Shown in pieces: positions 42,118-50,223 of a DNA stretch of 64,000 nucleotides. The first letter of the stretch is position 1. Each line of letters starts with the position of its first letter. Position numbers and translations under genes: made by a program. Under the pieces are notes generated by a model, which was not told the origin of the DNA, ran no database searches, and worked only from the letters and a program-made list of their open reading frames with translations. The DNA is from Planctomycetota bacterium (lineage in GTDB: Bacteria > Planctomycetota > Phycisphaerae > WQYP01), in the NCBI GenBank assembly GCA_021809365.1, contig JAKBAC010000001.1:1-64000 (forward strand), given 5' to 3'.

Positions 42118-43257
42118 ATGAAGATGATAAGTGACAACCTACATCCCTTGCTTTTCGAATTTGGGGGAGCTCGGCCGCGTGAGGGCGGCGGTCGCGTTGA
42201 AGATGATCTTAATATCAATATAAATTTGGATAGGCGGCTGGTTCGGCAGCATCCTGAGGTGTATTGCCGCGGCGGGGTACGGATTTTTCAGGGCGATGTT
42301 TCGGCCTGTTATGAAAAGTGGGAAAGTCCCGTGGCAATTATTTCCGATGGTCCTTATGGGGTGAAGGGGTATCCGGGTGATCCGCCGAGGCCGGACCGCC
42401 TGGGTGATTGGTACGAGCCGCACATCGCAATGTGGAGTCGCCGGGCGACCGCATTGACCACCCTGTGGTTCTGGAATACTGAAATTGGCTGGGCAAATGT
42501 GCATCCGGTTTTGGCGAAATACGGATGGGAGTACCGGGGGGCGAGTATCTGGGATAAGGGGATAGCGCACATAGCCGGCAACGTCAATACGGGTACTATC
42601 CGTCGGATTCCCCCGGTTACTGAGCTTTGTGTCCACTACACCCGTGAGGTGACGTTTCAGGTGGACTCTGAAAAAGTGACGATGAAGGAATGGCTCCGGC
42701 ACGAGTGGATACGGTCTGGTATTTCCCTATGCAAGGCCAATGACGCGTGTGGTGTCTTAAACGCGGCCACAAGGAAATATTTTACGCAGTGTCACCTGTG
42801 GTATTTTCCCCCCGCTGAGATGTTTGCCAAGCTTTCCGATTACGCCAATAAATTTGGAAAACCAGATGGGAGGCCCTACTTCTCCATTGACGGAAAGCGC
42901 TCGTTGACGGGAGCAGAATGGGAGAATATGCGGGCGAAATTTCGGTTGGATCATGGTGTGACAAATGTTTGGCGGCACCCGGCCGTTCGGAATGATGAGA
43001 GGCTGAAGAACGGATTTAAGGCCGTCCATACAAACCAAAAGCCGCTAGAGCTTGTGGAAATGACGGTTAAGTTCTGTACTGATCCAGGCGATTTGGTTTG
43101 GGAGCCTTTCGGTGGGCTTTGCACAGCCGCGGTCGCGAGTCTGCGGCTGGGACGACGATGCGAGGCTGCGGAGATTGATCCAGAGTTTTATGGATTGGCG
43201 ATCGGGCGCCTGGCTAACTGTGCAAGGAAAACTCCGTCGGATTTCGGTCAGTCCTGA
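42118..43257 (+). CDS. type II DNA methyltransferase (N4-cytosine or N6-adenine, beta-class order)
   Basis: 379 residues from the ATG at 42118 (TTG 42112 and ATG 42124 are alternatives). Catalytic motif IV is IISDGPYGVKG (DGPY at about 77-80, a variant of D/S-PP-Y). Motif I comes at the C-terminus, where WEPFGGLCTAA (about 328-338) is followed by CEAAEIDPEFY. The IV-before-I order is that of beta-class amino-methyltransferases. The middle part (residues 100-300) would include target recognition. It is tail-to-tail with the endonuclease gene (22 nt apart). Recognition sequence unknown. Confidence 0.85.
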   Translation: MKMISDNLHPLLFEFGGARPREGGGRVEDDLNININLDRRLVRQHPEVYCRGGVRIFQGDVSACYEKWESPVAIISDGPYGVKGYPGDPPRPDRLGDWYEPHIAMWSRRATALTTLWFWNTEIGWANVHPVLAKYGWEYRGASIWDKGIAHIAGNVNTGTIRRIPPVTELCVHYTREVTFQVDSEKVTMKEWLRHEWIRSGISLCKANDACGVLNAATRKYFTQCHLWYFPPAEMFAKLSDYANKFGKPDGRPYFSIDGKRSLTGAEWENMRAKFRLDHGVTNVWRHPAVRNDERLKNGFKAVHTNQKPLELVEMTVKFCTDPGDLVWEPFGGLCTAAVASLRLGRRCEAAEIDPEFYGLAIGRLANCARKTPSDFGQS

Positions 43258-43278
43258 TTTCGAATCGATTCCCCGCTT

Positions 43279-44184
43279 TTACGGTTTGACCAGAGATTGG
43301 AGTAGCACGATGTTCTCCGACGATTCGGGCGAGGAGAGTACCTTTGCCCACCGGCTGATGGCATGGCCATTCATCGTTGAGTTGAGCACCTTCGCTTTGA
43401 ACTGTTCCAGAGTGGTATGCTGAATTCGGTCCATTTTGGCAAAATTCGTGTCTAACCGGTACTTGAATCTCCCCATGAGCTTGCTTAACTTGGCTTGGTA
43501 TTCCGGGTTGTGCGAAAATCGCCGTCCATCCGGCCCCCAGCTGCTTACTATCTTCTTTGCTTTGGCGAGGTCGGCAGGCGTGCCTTGGAACTTATATCCA
43601 TTGGTGTTGGTTTGTTGTAAATTCCGAGTGCGTTTCGATGTGTCTTCTGGTTCAAGCACCAGGTAGTCTGGTGGGTTGTGGTAGTGGCTGTCTCTCGCTT
43701 GGGCCACGCCGCCGGCCGCGTCAATCCAAACATCGAGGATTTTCGGCTGTCCGAATATTATAAATTCCGGCACCCAAGCCAACAGTGCCACATTTGTCTG
43801 TCCTTGGGCAAAGTGCGTGATGGAGTCTTTAAATCTAGCCGTTATTTCCGTCGCGAGCGGAAACCATGTCTTGATTTCGATTCCCGGCGTCGGATTTACC
43901 GGTCCATTAAAAATTGTGTCTGGGAAGCCGGGATCTTGGCGGATCCACGTCCCATTCTCGCGTTTCATATTATCATTAAGGAACGAAACCATGCTGTATT
44001 CGATCATATTTCCGATGATCGGGGACAGCTTTGATACTACTTTCGACAGGTGGATTGCGTATTGTGTATCCGAGGGCTGCTTGACTTCCAATACGTCCAG
44101 AGTACGGCCCGAAAATTCAGCCAGCGCTTTAGATGCATCCAAGAGGATTTCCTTGAATTCGGGGATCCGTTCGGCCATCGTCAA
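43279..44184 (-). CDS. type II restriction endonuclease, PD-(D/E)xK fold
   Basis: 301 residues, soluble. A PD-(D/E)xK site is visible: GFPDTIF with D89 and GIEIKTWFP with E103 and K105. EYSMVSFLNDN precedes it, and the strand after it (TNVALLAWVPEF) fits the nuclease core. No helicase or DNA-binding repeat is fused. Its ATG overlaps the stop of the XRE controller by 4 nt (ATGA), and its 3' end faces the methyltransferase. This is the standard C-R / M arrangement of a type II system. Family and cleavage site not recognised. Confidence 0.8.
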   Translation of the reverse strand: MTMAERIPEFKEILLDASKALAEFSGRTLDVLEVKQPSDTQYAIHLSKVVSKLSPIIGNMIEYSMVSFLNDNMKRENGTWIRQDPGFPDTIFNGPVNPTPGIEIKTWFPLATEITARFKDSITHFAQGQTNVALLAWVPEFIIFGQPKILDVWIDAAGGVAQARDSHYHNPPDYLVLEPEDTSKRTRNLQQTNTNGYKFQGTPADLAKAKKIVSSWGPDGRRFSHNPEYQAKLSKLMGRFKYRLDTNFAKMDRIQHTTLEQFKAKVLNSTMNGHAISRWAKVLSSPESSENIVLLQSLVKP

Positions 44185-44435
44185 CTGCGCCTCCGCTTTT
44201 GTTTTAACTCCATGTGGCGAAATAGTTCGCTGATTTGAATTCCCAATCCGTTGGCTATTGCGTGGATGCTTTCAAGCGATGGATTGCGGTTGCCGCGTTC
44301 CACGTCTGCGACGTAGGTTCGATGCAGGTTGGAGCGGGCGGCAAGTTGCTCCTGTGAAATACCGAGGGCGTGGCGTTTCTCTCGAATCGCAGTTCCGAGG
44401 GCGGCGTTAATGATATCTGACGCATCGGTTGTCAT
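44181..44435 (-). CDS. XRE-family controller (C protein) of the restriction-modification system
   Basis: 84 residues, a single HTH_3 domain: LGTAIREKRHALGISQEQLA, then RTYVADVERGNRNPSLESIHAIANGLGI. Size and placement directly upstream of the endonuclease, with a 4-nt ATGA overlap, fit C proteins that delay endonuclease expression until methylation is established. GGAA lies 10 nt before the ATG. A palindromic C-box was not obvious in the upstream 100 nt. Confidence 0.82.
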   Translation of the reverse strand: MTTDASDIINAALGTAIREKRHALGISQEQLAARSNLHRTYVADVERGNRNPSLESIHAIANGLGIQISELFRHMELKQKRRRS

Positions 44436-44860
44436 TTGCGAGATGTTCCGGGATTGTAGCCGATGCGTCTACATGCGATGAGTAACAATTGTGCGGCGGC
44501 CCGTCGTAGAGCCGTCGCCGGCGCAACAGGTGGGGACCTCGAGGTGGTTAGTCGCCCCAGATTTCGTGGAAGGTGGGTTCGCGGCGTTGGATTAGCGGGG
44601 TTACAGGGGATGGGGCGGATTGCGACGAACAACGATCAACGAACACTGGAGCCACCGGGGCACGGAGTTCTGTTGTCCACGGATTTCGGAGATTGGCATA
44701 GATTAGGGCGGGGAAGATTGCAGATTACGGGTTATCTTGGCAATGTGGCTCGAGGTTGAGATTGGAAAATGGGGAAGGTTTGAAAAGTTGGGGGAAAAGG
44801 TGCAAAATGACCTTTGTTTTAACCGATGCAGGTGTGATTGAGGCGGCATGTTGCCTGGGG
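44436..44860. other. intergenic region, 425 bp, no supported gene
   Basis: No frame has both a ribosome binding site and protein-like composition. The stretch near 44645-44700 (a CCACCGGGGCACGGAG phrase followed by CCACGGATTTCGGAGATT) resembles the degenerate filler repeats common between genes in planctomycete and verrucomicrobial genomes; this is an impression only. It forms the right edge of the restriction island. Confidence 0.35.
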
Positions 44861-45343
44861 CTACTCCGAGGCCGGTAAAAAAGTGGCAGAGCCGAAGGAC
44901 GATCCGGGAATGGCCACGCGCGTAAGCCTCCAACGATGGGAGGTGTGTTGGAATTCCAGCACGCGCTGGCTGTGCAGGCCGGCAAAGGTCGCCTGCACCG
45001 TAAAGAATATGAGGTTTTCGCCCTTTCGGCGCTCGGTAAGCATAAGCCGCCCCCCTGTCTTTACCAGTGCCTTCGGCAACGGCACAGTCCATGGGTCTAA
45101 GAGACCTTTCGCATCGGCCAGTTCATCTATTGCGCAGGTTTCGCCGGCATTCAGCAGAAGATCCATTTGGAGCCGTGCGATGGTGTGATTTGTAAGCTTT
45201 AACTGATAGGAAAACACCTCACCCACCACCACAAAGCACGCCACTGCCAGAGCCATCATCGCCACCACGGTAATGATGGCAAAACCGCGGGGGCGCGGGC
45301 GGGGCGCGACCTTACGCGCATGGGATAGAAAGTTATGATTCAT
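44861..45343 (-). CDS. pseudopilin-like protein, GspK/PilX type
   Basis: 160 residues. A basic leader (PRPRPRG) precedes a prepilin-like hydrophobic segment G|FAIITVVAMMALAVACFVVVG. There is no glutamate at mature position 5, which is the normal state of GspK. Genuine GspK is about 300 residues, so this is a shortened relative or a PilX-like minor pilin. It is the last gene of a tightly overlapped minus-strand operon (4-nt ATGA overlap with the upstream gene). Confidence 0.65.
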   Translation of the reverse strand: MNHNFLSHARKVAPRPRPRGFAIITVVAMMALAVACFVVVGEVFSYQLKLTNHTIARLQMDLLLNAGETCAIDELADAKGLLDPWTVPLPKALVKTGGRLMLTERRKGENLIFFTVQATFAGLHSQRVLEFQHTSHRWRLTRVAIPGSSFGSATFLPASE

Positions 45344-45843
45344 AGCGCACCATGCTTTCCGGCATGAAGTTCAGCCGACAGGGATACGAATGTTTGCGTC
45401 ACCTGTTGTTTTCCCCGCATCCAGGAGACGGATAGATAACCGGGACTGAATTGTGCAAAATGCAAGCCGGGCAACAATGCGGGCCAATATTGCGGCGGCG
45501 GAGAAATTTTCCCGTTTTGCCAAATCCGCGCCACGGTGCCATTGGAATTCGCCAGCCAGAGAATCTCCCGCTGTTTTCCATATCGGCAGATCAAACCATG
45601 TGATCCCTGCAAGTGCAAATCCGGTGCAGTGGCGATATCCTGCCGCAATTCACGCATCAGTTGCCCGCGCTGTGATAAATGCGCGGCCCGCATATCAGCC
45701 TTGCTGAAGGTGTGGAGGCACACCACAAAAAATTGCCCGGCCATCGTTAAAAAAATAGCCATGACCGGTAGCATTACCATGCACTCCATGAGGGTAAATC
45801 CCCCTTTGCAACGGCAAGTCCTTGTAGGCATTTTTAGTTTCAT
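45340..45843 (-). CDS. pseudopilin with GFTLxE motif (GspJ/PilW-like)
   Basis: 167 residues. The prepilin cleavage motif G|FTLMECMVMLPVMAIFLTMAG has the conserved phenylalanine 1 and glutamate 5, after the leader MKLKMPTRTCRCKG. The rest is a beta-strand-rich globular domain (LHLQGSHGLICRYG, GTVARIWQNG), as in minor pseudopilins of the GspJ/PilW group. Linked by ATGA overlaps to the genes on both sides. Exact minor-pilin class uncertain. Confidence 0.75.
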   Translation of the reverse strand: MKLKMPTRTCRCKGGFTLMECMVMLPVMAIFLTMAGQFFVVCLHTFSKADMRAAHLSQRGQLMRELRQDIATAPDLHLQGSHGLICRYGKQREILWLANSNGTVARIWQNGKISPPPQYWPALLPGLHFAQFSPGYLSVSWMRGKQQVTQTFVSLSAELHAGKHGAL

Positions 45844-46202
45844 TTTTTGCCTCCCGTGGGTTTTGCCCGCGATGCCGGAGTCAACGCATACAGCGTCTGC
45901 CCGGCGGAATGGTCAGCAACACGAATGGCAACCCAGTGGCTGCCGCCGGGCAACGCCTGACTGCCCCGGCTTGGCATTTTGGCCGGCCCGATGATCCATG
46001 GTTTGGCAGCGACCTCCCGCGGCTGCGTCGTGACACGATACAGCATGGCCTGCTCATTGCGGGCCGCATTACGAATCGCCGCCAAACGCGCGCAGTCCCG
46101 GTTATACAGCCACACCACATGCACGAACACCGACGCCAGCACCAAAAGCAGCGCAATGGCAAGCGTCAGATCGAACATAAAAAAGCCGCGACTTCGATTC
46201 AT
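45840..46202 (-). CDS. small pseudopilin-like protein with aspartate at position 5
   Basis: 120 residues from the ATG at 46202, which overlaps the gspF stop by 4 nt. Start MNRSRG|FFMFDLTLAIALLLVL: the prepilin-type cleavage context with aspartate instead of glutamate at mature position 5. The soluble part is short (about 90 residues). The same leader, MARRRG|FFLFDLTL, opens the 49-codon gene at 47613, showing that the two are copies. The frame continues upstream into gspF, but that extension is not coding. Confidence 0.7.
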   Translation of the reverse strand: MNRSRGFFMFDLTLAIALLLVLASVFVHVVWLYNRDCARLAAIRNAARNEQAMLYRVTTQPREVAAKPWIIGPAKMPSRGSQALPGGSHWVAIRVADHSAGQTLYALTPASRAKPTGGKK

Positions 46203-47464
46203 GATCCAGCGCCTCCACTGATCATCTGCAAAATATGAACGTATGGCACATATAATGCCAAACACAATAGCAGCACCAAAATTCCCATACACAATACGGC
46301 AATGGGAATGCTGCATGCACGGAGCAGTTCCACCTTGCTGCGATATTTGAGATCGTAATAGCCCGCCACCAGCCCCAATGCCGAACCTGTTGAACCCAGC
46401 GGTTGGGCCAGAGCGCCGCACAACAGTCTCGGCAGCCCGCACTGTCGCGCCGCCCGGTCCGCCGACGTTCCCGTCAGCACCATTTCTCGCCACAGCCGAA
46501 GTCGCCGCTTTGCGACACGGCTACCCGCAGCTTCTACTGCGGATTGCGAAACCTCCGGCAACTGCTGGCCCGCGGCGATGCCTTGAGCCAATATCCGCGT
46601 ACAGTCGGACCAAGATCGACAGCGAATCAGGGGACCCATTATAGGCAGATGCCACGCCACGGCATCGCGGATATAAATCGAGACAGTTCCCCGCCTGAAA
46701 AAGAGAATCGCAAGCCGACGAAGCAGGATGGCCGCAATGATTAGGATCGCGAAGGGCAGTCCGACGAGGAAACCGGTGGCGATGTGTTTGACCAAGCGGT
46801 AATTGAGGAAGGACGTGGCTTCCATAATCGGCCGCGAGAATGGAAAAGAGCCGGGGCCCATTCCCCGATAAAGGTGAGGCGCGATCATCGAACGGAACAC
46901 CATCAGAGCCAGAGCGAACGTGATCAAAAGGCAGATAAAATAAGCCAGGAAGTCCACATCAAGTTCCGAGGTGCTGGGCCAACTCCTGCGGCGATCACAA
47001 ATGCGATGAAGTTCGTTCAACAGGAATCCAGATTTCTCGGCTTCCTCGATTGATGCCAAGTCCGCCACCGCCACCTCCGGCACCGCCAATCGTAGAGCCC
47101 CCGCAAGCGGCATCCCGCGGTGTAATTCCTCGGCGAGCGTTTGCAGCCGCACTCCCAGAATCCCCGGCTCGCCCCCACCAGCTAGAAGCAGGTTATCGTA
47201 AAGCGGATGATTGAGTCGCATAGCGTCGTATATTTTCTGCAGCACAACTTGGGCTCGCTGCCGGGCGATGAAATACCGGGCAATCACCATCACTGGTAGA
47301 GAAAAAATGGCCGCAAGTATGATGGGCGGAATCGGGGGAAGGACAAGACTGGCTATTAGGCACCACACCGGCAGCCAAGTTCCAAGAAACGCCAGCACCC
47401 CGCGTTTCCGCTTCCATCGTGCAATGCGCTTGCGCGCCAGCCAAAGTTGTAAGCTTTTAAGCAT
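46199..47464 (-). CDS. GspF/PilC-like inner-membrane protein (duplicate copy A)
   Basis: 421 residues from the ATG at 47464. Two T2SF-type helical domains (NLLLAGGGEPGILGVRLQTL and ILAQGIAAGQQLPEVSQSAV regions) separated and flanked by about four membrane helices. GspF proteins form the inner-membrane platform that couples the GspE ATPase to pilin assembly. It is clearly a paralogue of the gene at 47613-48866; the C-terminal third is very similar, for example ALAQPLGSTGSAL and VAGYYDLKYR in both. The start shares one base with the stop of the truncated pseudopilin gene. Confidence 0.8.
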   Translation of the reverse strand: MLKSLQLWLARKRIARWKRKRGVLAFLGTWLPVWCLIASLVLPPIPPIILAAIFSLPVMVIARYFIARQRAQVVLQKIYDAMRLNHPLYDNLLLAGGGEPGILGVRLQTLAEELHRGMPLAGALRLAVPEVAVADLASIEEAEKSGFLLNELHRICDRRRSWPSTSELDVDFLAYFICLLITFALALMVFRSMIAPHLYRGMGPGSFPFSRPIMEATSFLNYRLVKHIATGFLVGLPFAILIIAAILLRRLAILFFRRGTVSIYIRDAVAWHLPIMGPLIRCRSWSDCTRILAQGIAAGQQLPEVSQSAVEAAGSRVAKRRLRLWREMVLTGTSADRAARQCGLPRLLCGALAQPLGSTGSALGLVAGYYDLKYRSKVELLRACSIPIAVLCMGILVLLLCLALYVPYVHILQMISGGAGS

Positions 47465-47613
47465 CACTTCGCCCACCGATCTCCAACACAAGTTCCGCGT
47501 ACAATCATCCTGGCCCCCCTGCCTTCTTCACCAATCTGCGCGAACGCCGCGACGGGGAGCGTTGCAGTCCCCAAGGTTAAATCGAATAAGAAAAAGCCGC
47601 GTCGGCGAGCCAT
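47464..47613 (-). CDS. truncated pseudopilin gene, 49 residues, second copy of the 45840-46202 gene
   Basis: The ATG at 47613 shares a base with the TGA of the upstream gspF, and the TGA at 47464-47466 shares a base with the ATG of the downstream gspF (TGATG on both sides). The product starts MARRRG|FFLFDLTL like its 120-residue copy, then diverges (GTATLPVAAFAQIGEEGRG), losing most of the hydrophobic segment and the whole globular domain. It is a decayed duplicate or a shortened coupling gene; the perfect overlaps have been kept. Confidence 0.6.
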   Translation of the reverse strand: MARRRGFFLFDLTLGTATLPVAAFAQIGEEGRGARMIVRGTCVGDRWAK

Positions 47614-48866
47614 CATCCACCACCTCCGCCGATAACCTGCAGCAATTCAACGTAGGGAACATACAACGCCAAACACACCATCAGAACCAGCGTTCCCATG
47701 CACAGCACCGCCAGAGGAATACTCACGGCGCGAATGATTTCCACTCTGCGGCGATATTTGAGATCGTAATAGCCCGCCACCAATGCCAGCGCAGAGCCGG
47801 TTGAACCCAATGGTTGGGCCAAGGCACGGAATACTATTCGTGGCAGGCCGGATCTTCTTGCTGCGGAATCCGCCGACATTCCCGCCAACATTCTTTCGCG
47901 CCATTGCCGGAATCGCCGCCGTGCAACACGGCTGCAAACAGCCATCGCGGCGGATTGCGAAACCTCCGGCAACAACTGGCCCGCGGCGATGCCTTGCGCC
48001 AATATCCGCGTACCATCGGACCAAGATCGCCAACGAATCATGGGTCCCAGGATTGGCAACCACCATGCGACCCTGTCACGAATATAAATGGTCACCGTTC
48101 CCGTGCGGAAAAACGGCATGACAAGCCGACGAAGCGCCGCGCCGGCCGCCACAATGGCAGCGGCAATCGCGATGGCTAATATTTGCGTCCACAGTTGACT
48201 TGGCTCAGCGATAATCACTCGGGTAAACCAGTGATTTCCGAAGGAGAATCCATATTCTCGGAGCATAGACCGGTACTTAGGCTCCACAAAGGTGCAGATT
48301 CCTGCGATTGCGAAAAGGAGAACGCACAGCGTCGCAAGAATATAGAGTCCGTAGCTTGCGTCCAATTCGCTGGTAACCGGCCATCCGTTCCGCCGGGCGT
48401 TTAATCTCTCAAGTTCCTGCCGCAGGCGGCCGGATCTATCGGCTTCGTCAATTGACACACAGTCGGCGGCTGGTAATTCCGGCAGTGCCAGGCGCAATGC
48501 TTCCGCAAGAGGCAGCCCCTGCTGCAATAACTCGGATAAGGCACGGAGCCGCACTCCGACGGTTCCTCGGTCACAATTGGCCGCCAATAATAAATTTTCG
48601 GAAAGTGGATGGTTCAGGCGAATAATGCCATAAATTTTCTGAATAACAATATCGCCGCGCCGCCGGGCCACAAAATATCGCCCAATCACCCAAGCTGGGA
48701 TCAACATCAAAAGCATGCACCCGAGTGGCCGCAGCAAGGCACAGAATAACACCGTCAGACCACACCATATCGGCAGCCACGTTCCAAGAAATTCCAACAC
48801 ACCCCGCCGACGATTTCGCCTGACGATGCGCCTTCGAGCCAGCCACATTCTGTAGTTGTATAACAT
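47613..48866 (-). CDS. GspF/PilC-like inner-membrane protein (duplicate copy B)
   Basis: 417 residues from the ATG at 48866 (AGGA 5 nt upstream). Same architecture as its downstream neighbour: a basic N-terminus, two hydrophobic helices (FLGTWLPIWCGLTVLFCALL), a T2SF domain (NLLLAANCDRGTVGVRLRALSELLQQG), another helix pair and a second T2SF domain (ILAQGIAAGQLLPEVSQSA). With 46199-47464 and the pseudopilin genes that follow each, it shows a tandem duplication of a gspF-pseudopilin unit. It lies 42 nt downstream of the third, canonical gspF. Confidence 0.8.
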   Translation of the reverse strand: MLYNYRMWLARRRIVRRNRRRGVLEFLGTWLPIWCGLTVLFCALLRPLGCMLLMLIPAWVIGRYFVARRRGDIVIQKIYGIIRLNHPLSENLLLAANCDRGTVGVRLRALSELLQQGLPLAEALRLALPELPAADCVSIDEADRSGRLRQELERLNARRNGWPVTSELDASYGLYILATLCVLLFAIAGICTFVEPKYRSMLREYGFSFGNHWFTRVIIAEPSQLWTQILAIAIAAAIVAAGAALRRLVMPFFRTGTVTIYIRDRVAWWLPILGPMIRWRSWSDGTRILAQGIAAGQLLPEVSQSAAMAVCSRVARRRFRQWRERMLAGMSADSAARRSGLPRIVFRALAQPLGSTGSALALVAGYYDLKYRRRVEIIRAVSIPLAVLCMGTLVLMVCLALYVPYVELLQVIGGGGG

Positions 48867-48908
48867 ATATTCCTGATCACGCGGTAAAGAATGCAATGGT
48901 AGTGGCGC

Positions 48909-50147
48909 TTATCTGACGCTGCCCAGTCCATTCAGAAGCTGCACAAACGGCTGTGCCATAGCATATATCAGCATGAAGACGATCACGCCAATGAACAACA
49001 GCACCACCGGCGTGACAATTGCTGGCGCGATGGCCATGCGTGTCTTGGCTTCGCGGGTATAGCCTTCCGACAGCACGGTCAGTGTTTCCGGCAAATTATT
49101 CCCCGCAATGCCGCTTTGAATCGTCGCGGCAACCGAGGCCGGCAACATCTGTCCGGGGGTAATCTGATTCAGTGGCAGCCCTCGCGACATTGCCTGGTTC
49201 ATCTGCGCACCATCGGCGGCTAACGCGGGCGAACCAGTAACGGCATTGGCCAGTTCAACGGCCTGCGGCAAGTCCAGGCCGCTTACCACGCCAATGCGCA
49301 ACGCATCGCACCAGCGGGCCACAAACCCCGCCCGCAACGTTGGCCCCAACACCGGGATGTGCAAAGCCGCCCAGTCCTGCACATACAGCATCGCGGGGCG
49401 TTTGCGGAACATCAGCCAGAATCCCAGCATCAGCACTACAAGAGCCACGATCACCGCCGCGACGGCCGGCGCATGGACTCCGCAGTATAAGAGTATTTTT
49501 GTTATCAGCAGGGTGTGGGGCGTGCGGCCACTGTAAAATAGTTGCTCGCGGCTGGTTGTCATCCACTGATGAATAAAGTTTTGATAATAAGGAAATATTT
49601 TTAATCCCATAAACATCAGGACCGCCAGCATCGCTGCGATCACACATATCGGGTACGCCAGGGCGCGAAAAAGGCTGTCACGGAATTTTTGCCGCAAGTC
49701 CAGATGGTTTCCCAAGTTTATCAGCACTTGCGACAAATTACTGGTGCGAATGCCCGCATCCAGCAGCAGGGCATAATCCGGAGGAAATTCGCCGCGATGT
49801 TTTTCCACCGCCTGCGGCAGCGTAAGGCCTGCCTGTAAATCCGCGCTGATCGCCGACAAAACGCTTGAACGCCGACCGCGCGGCGCGTCGGCCGACAGTA
49901 ATTGCAATCCCGTCTCCAGCGGCAAGCCGGACTTTATCAGCAGCGCCAACTGTTGATTAAAACTCTTAAAATCATCCGCGCCCAACGGCCGCGTGCGCGT
50001 AGGGGCGCCGGCGGGCCAAAGTTCCAGTACTTTCAACTGCAATGCGTTTAGCGCCGACAGCGCGGCGGCTTGATCCGGCGCGTTAAGCGTGCCGGAAAGT
50101 TCGCGCCCGGAATCCAATTGGGCTCGATAGCCAAAACTGCCATCCAT
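48909..50147 (-). CDS. gspF: type II secretion/type IV pilus inner-membrane platform protein GspF/PilC (canonical)
   Basis: 412 residues. The N-terminus (YRAQLDSGRELSGTLNAPDQAAALSALNA) is the usual GspF/PilC strand motif. First T2SF domain FNQQLALLIKSGLPLETGLQ; second ARWCDALRIGVVSGLDLPQAVELA with the conserved GL-P; three membrane helices. It sits 76 nt downstream of the GspE-like ATPase. More typical of the family than the two duplicated copies that follow it. Confidence 0.88.
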   Translation of the reverse strand: MDGSFGYRAQLDSGRELSGTLNAPDQAAALSALNALQLKVLELWPAGAPTRTRPLGADDFKSFNQQLALLIKSGLPLETGLQLLSADAPRGRRSSVLSAISADLQAGLTLPQAVEKHRGEFPPDYALLLDAGIRTSNLSQVLINLGNHLDLRQKFRDSLFRALAYPICVIAAMLAVLMFMGLKIFPYYQNFIHQWMTTSREQLFYSGRTPHTLLITKILLYCGVHAPAVAAVIVALVVLMLGFWLMFRKRPAMLYVQDWAALHIPVLGPTLRAGFVARWCDALRIGVVSGLDLPQAVELANAVTGSPALAADGAQMNQAMSRGLPLNQITPGQMLPASVAATIQSGIAGNNLPETLTVLSEGYTREAKTRMAIAPAIVTPVVLLFIGVIVFMLIYAMAQPFVQLLNGLGSVR

Positions 50148-50223
50148 AATTCACTCCTTACTTCCACCGCGATGCGCCGGCGATTTTCGCGTGAATCAGT
50201 GTACGCCGTTGCCCAATATTTGG

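Noticed and set aside
44463..44759. 98-codon plus-strand frame after the XRE gene
   Set aside because: Arginine/glycine-rich shadow-like translation, no ribosome binding site, no recognisable motif.
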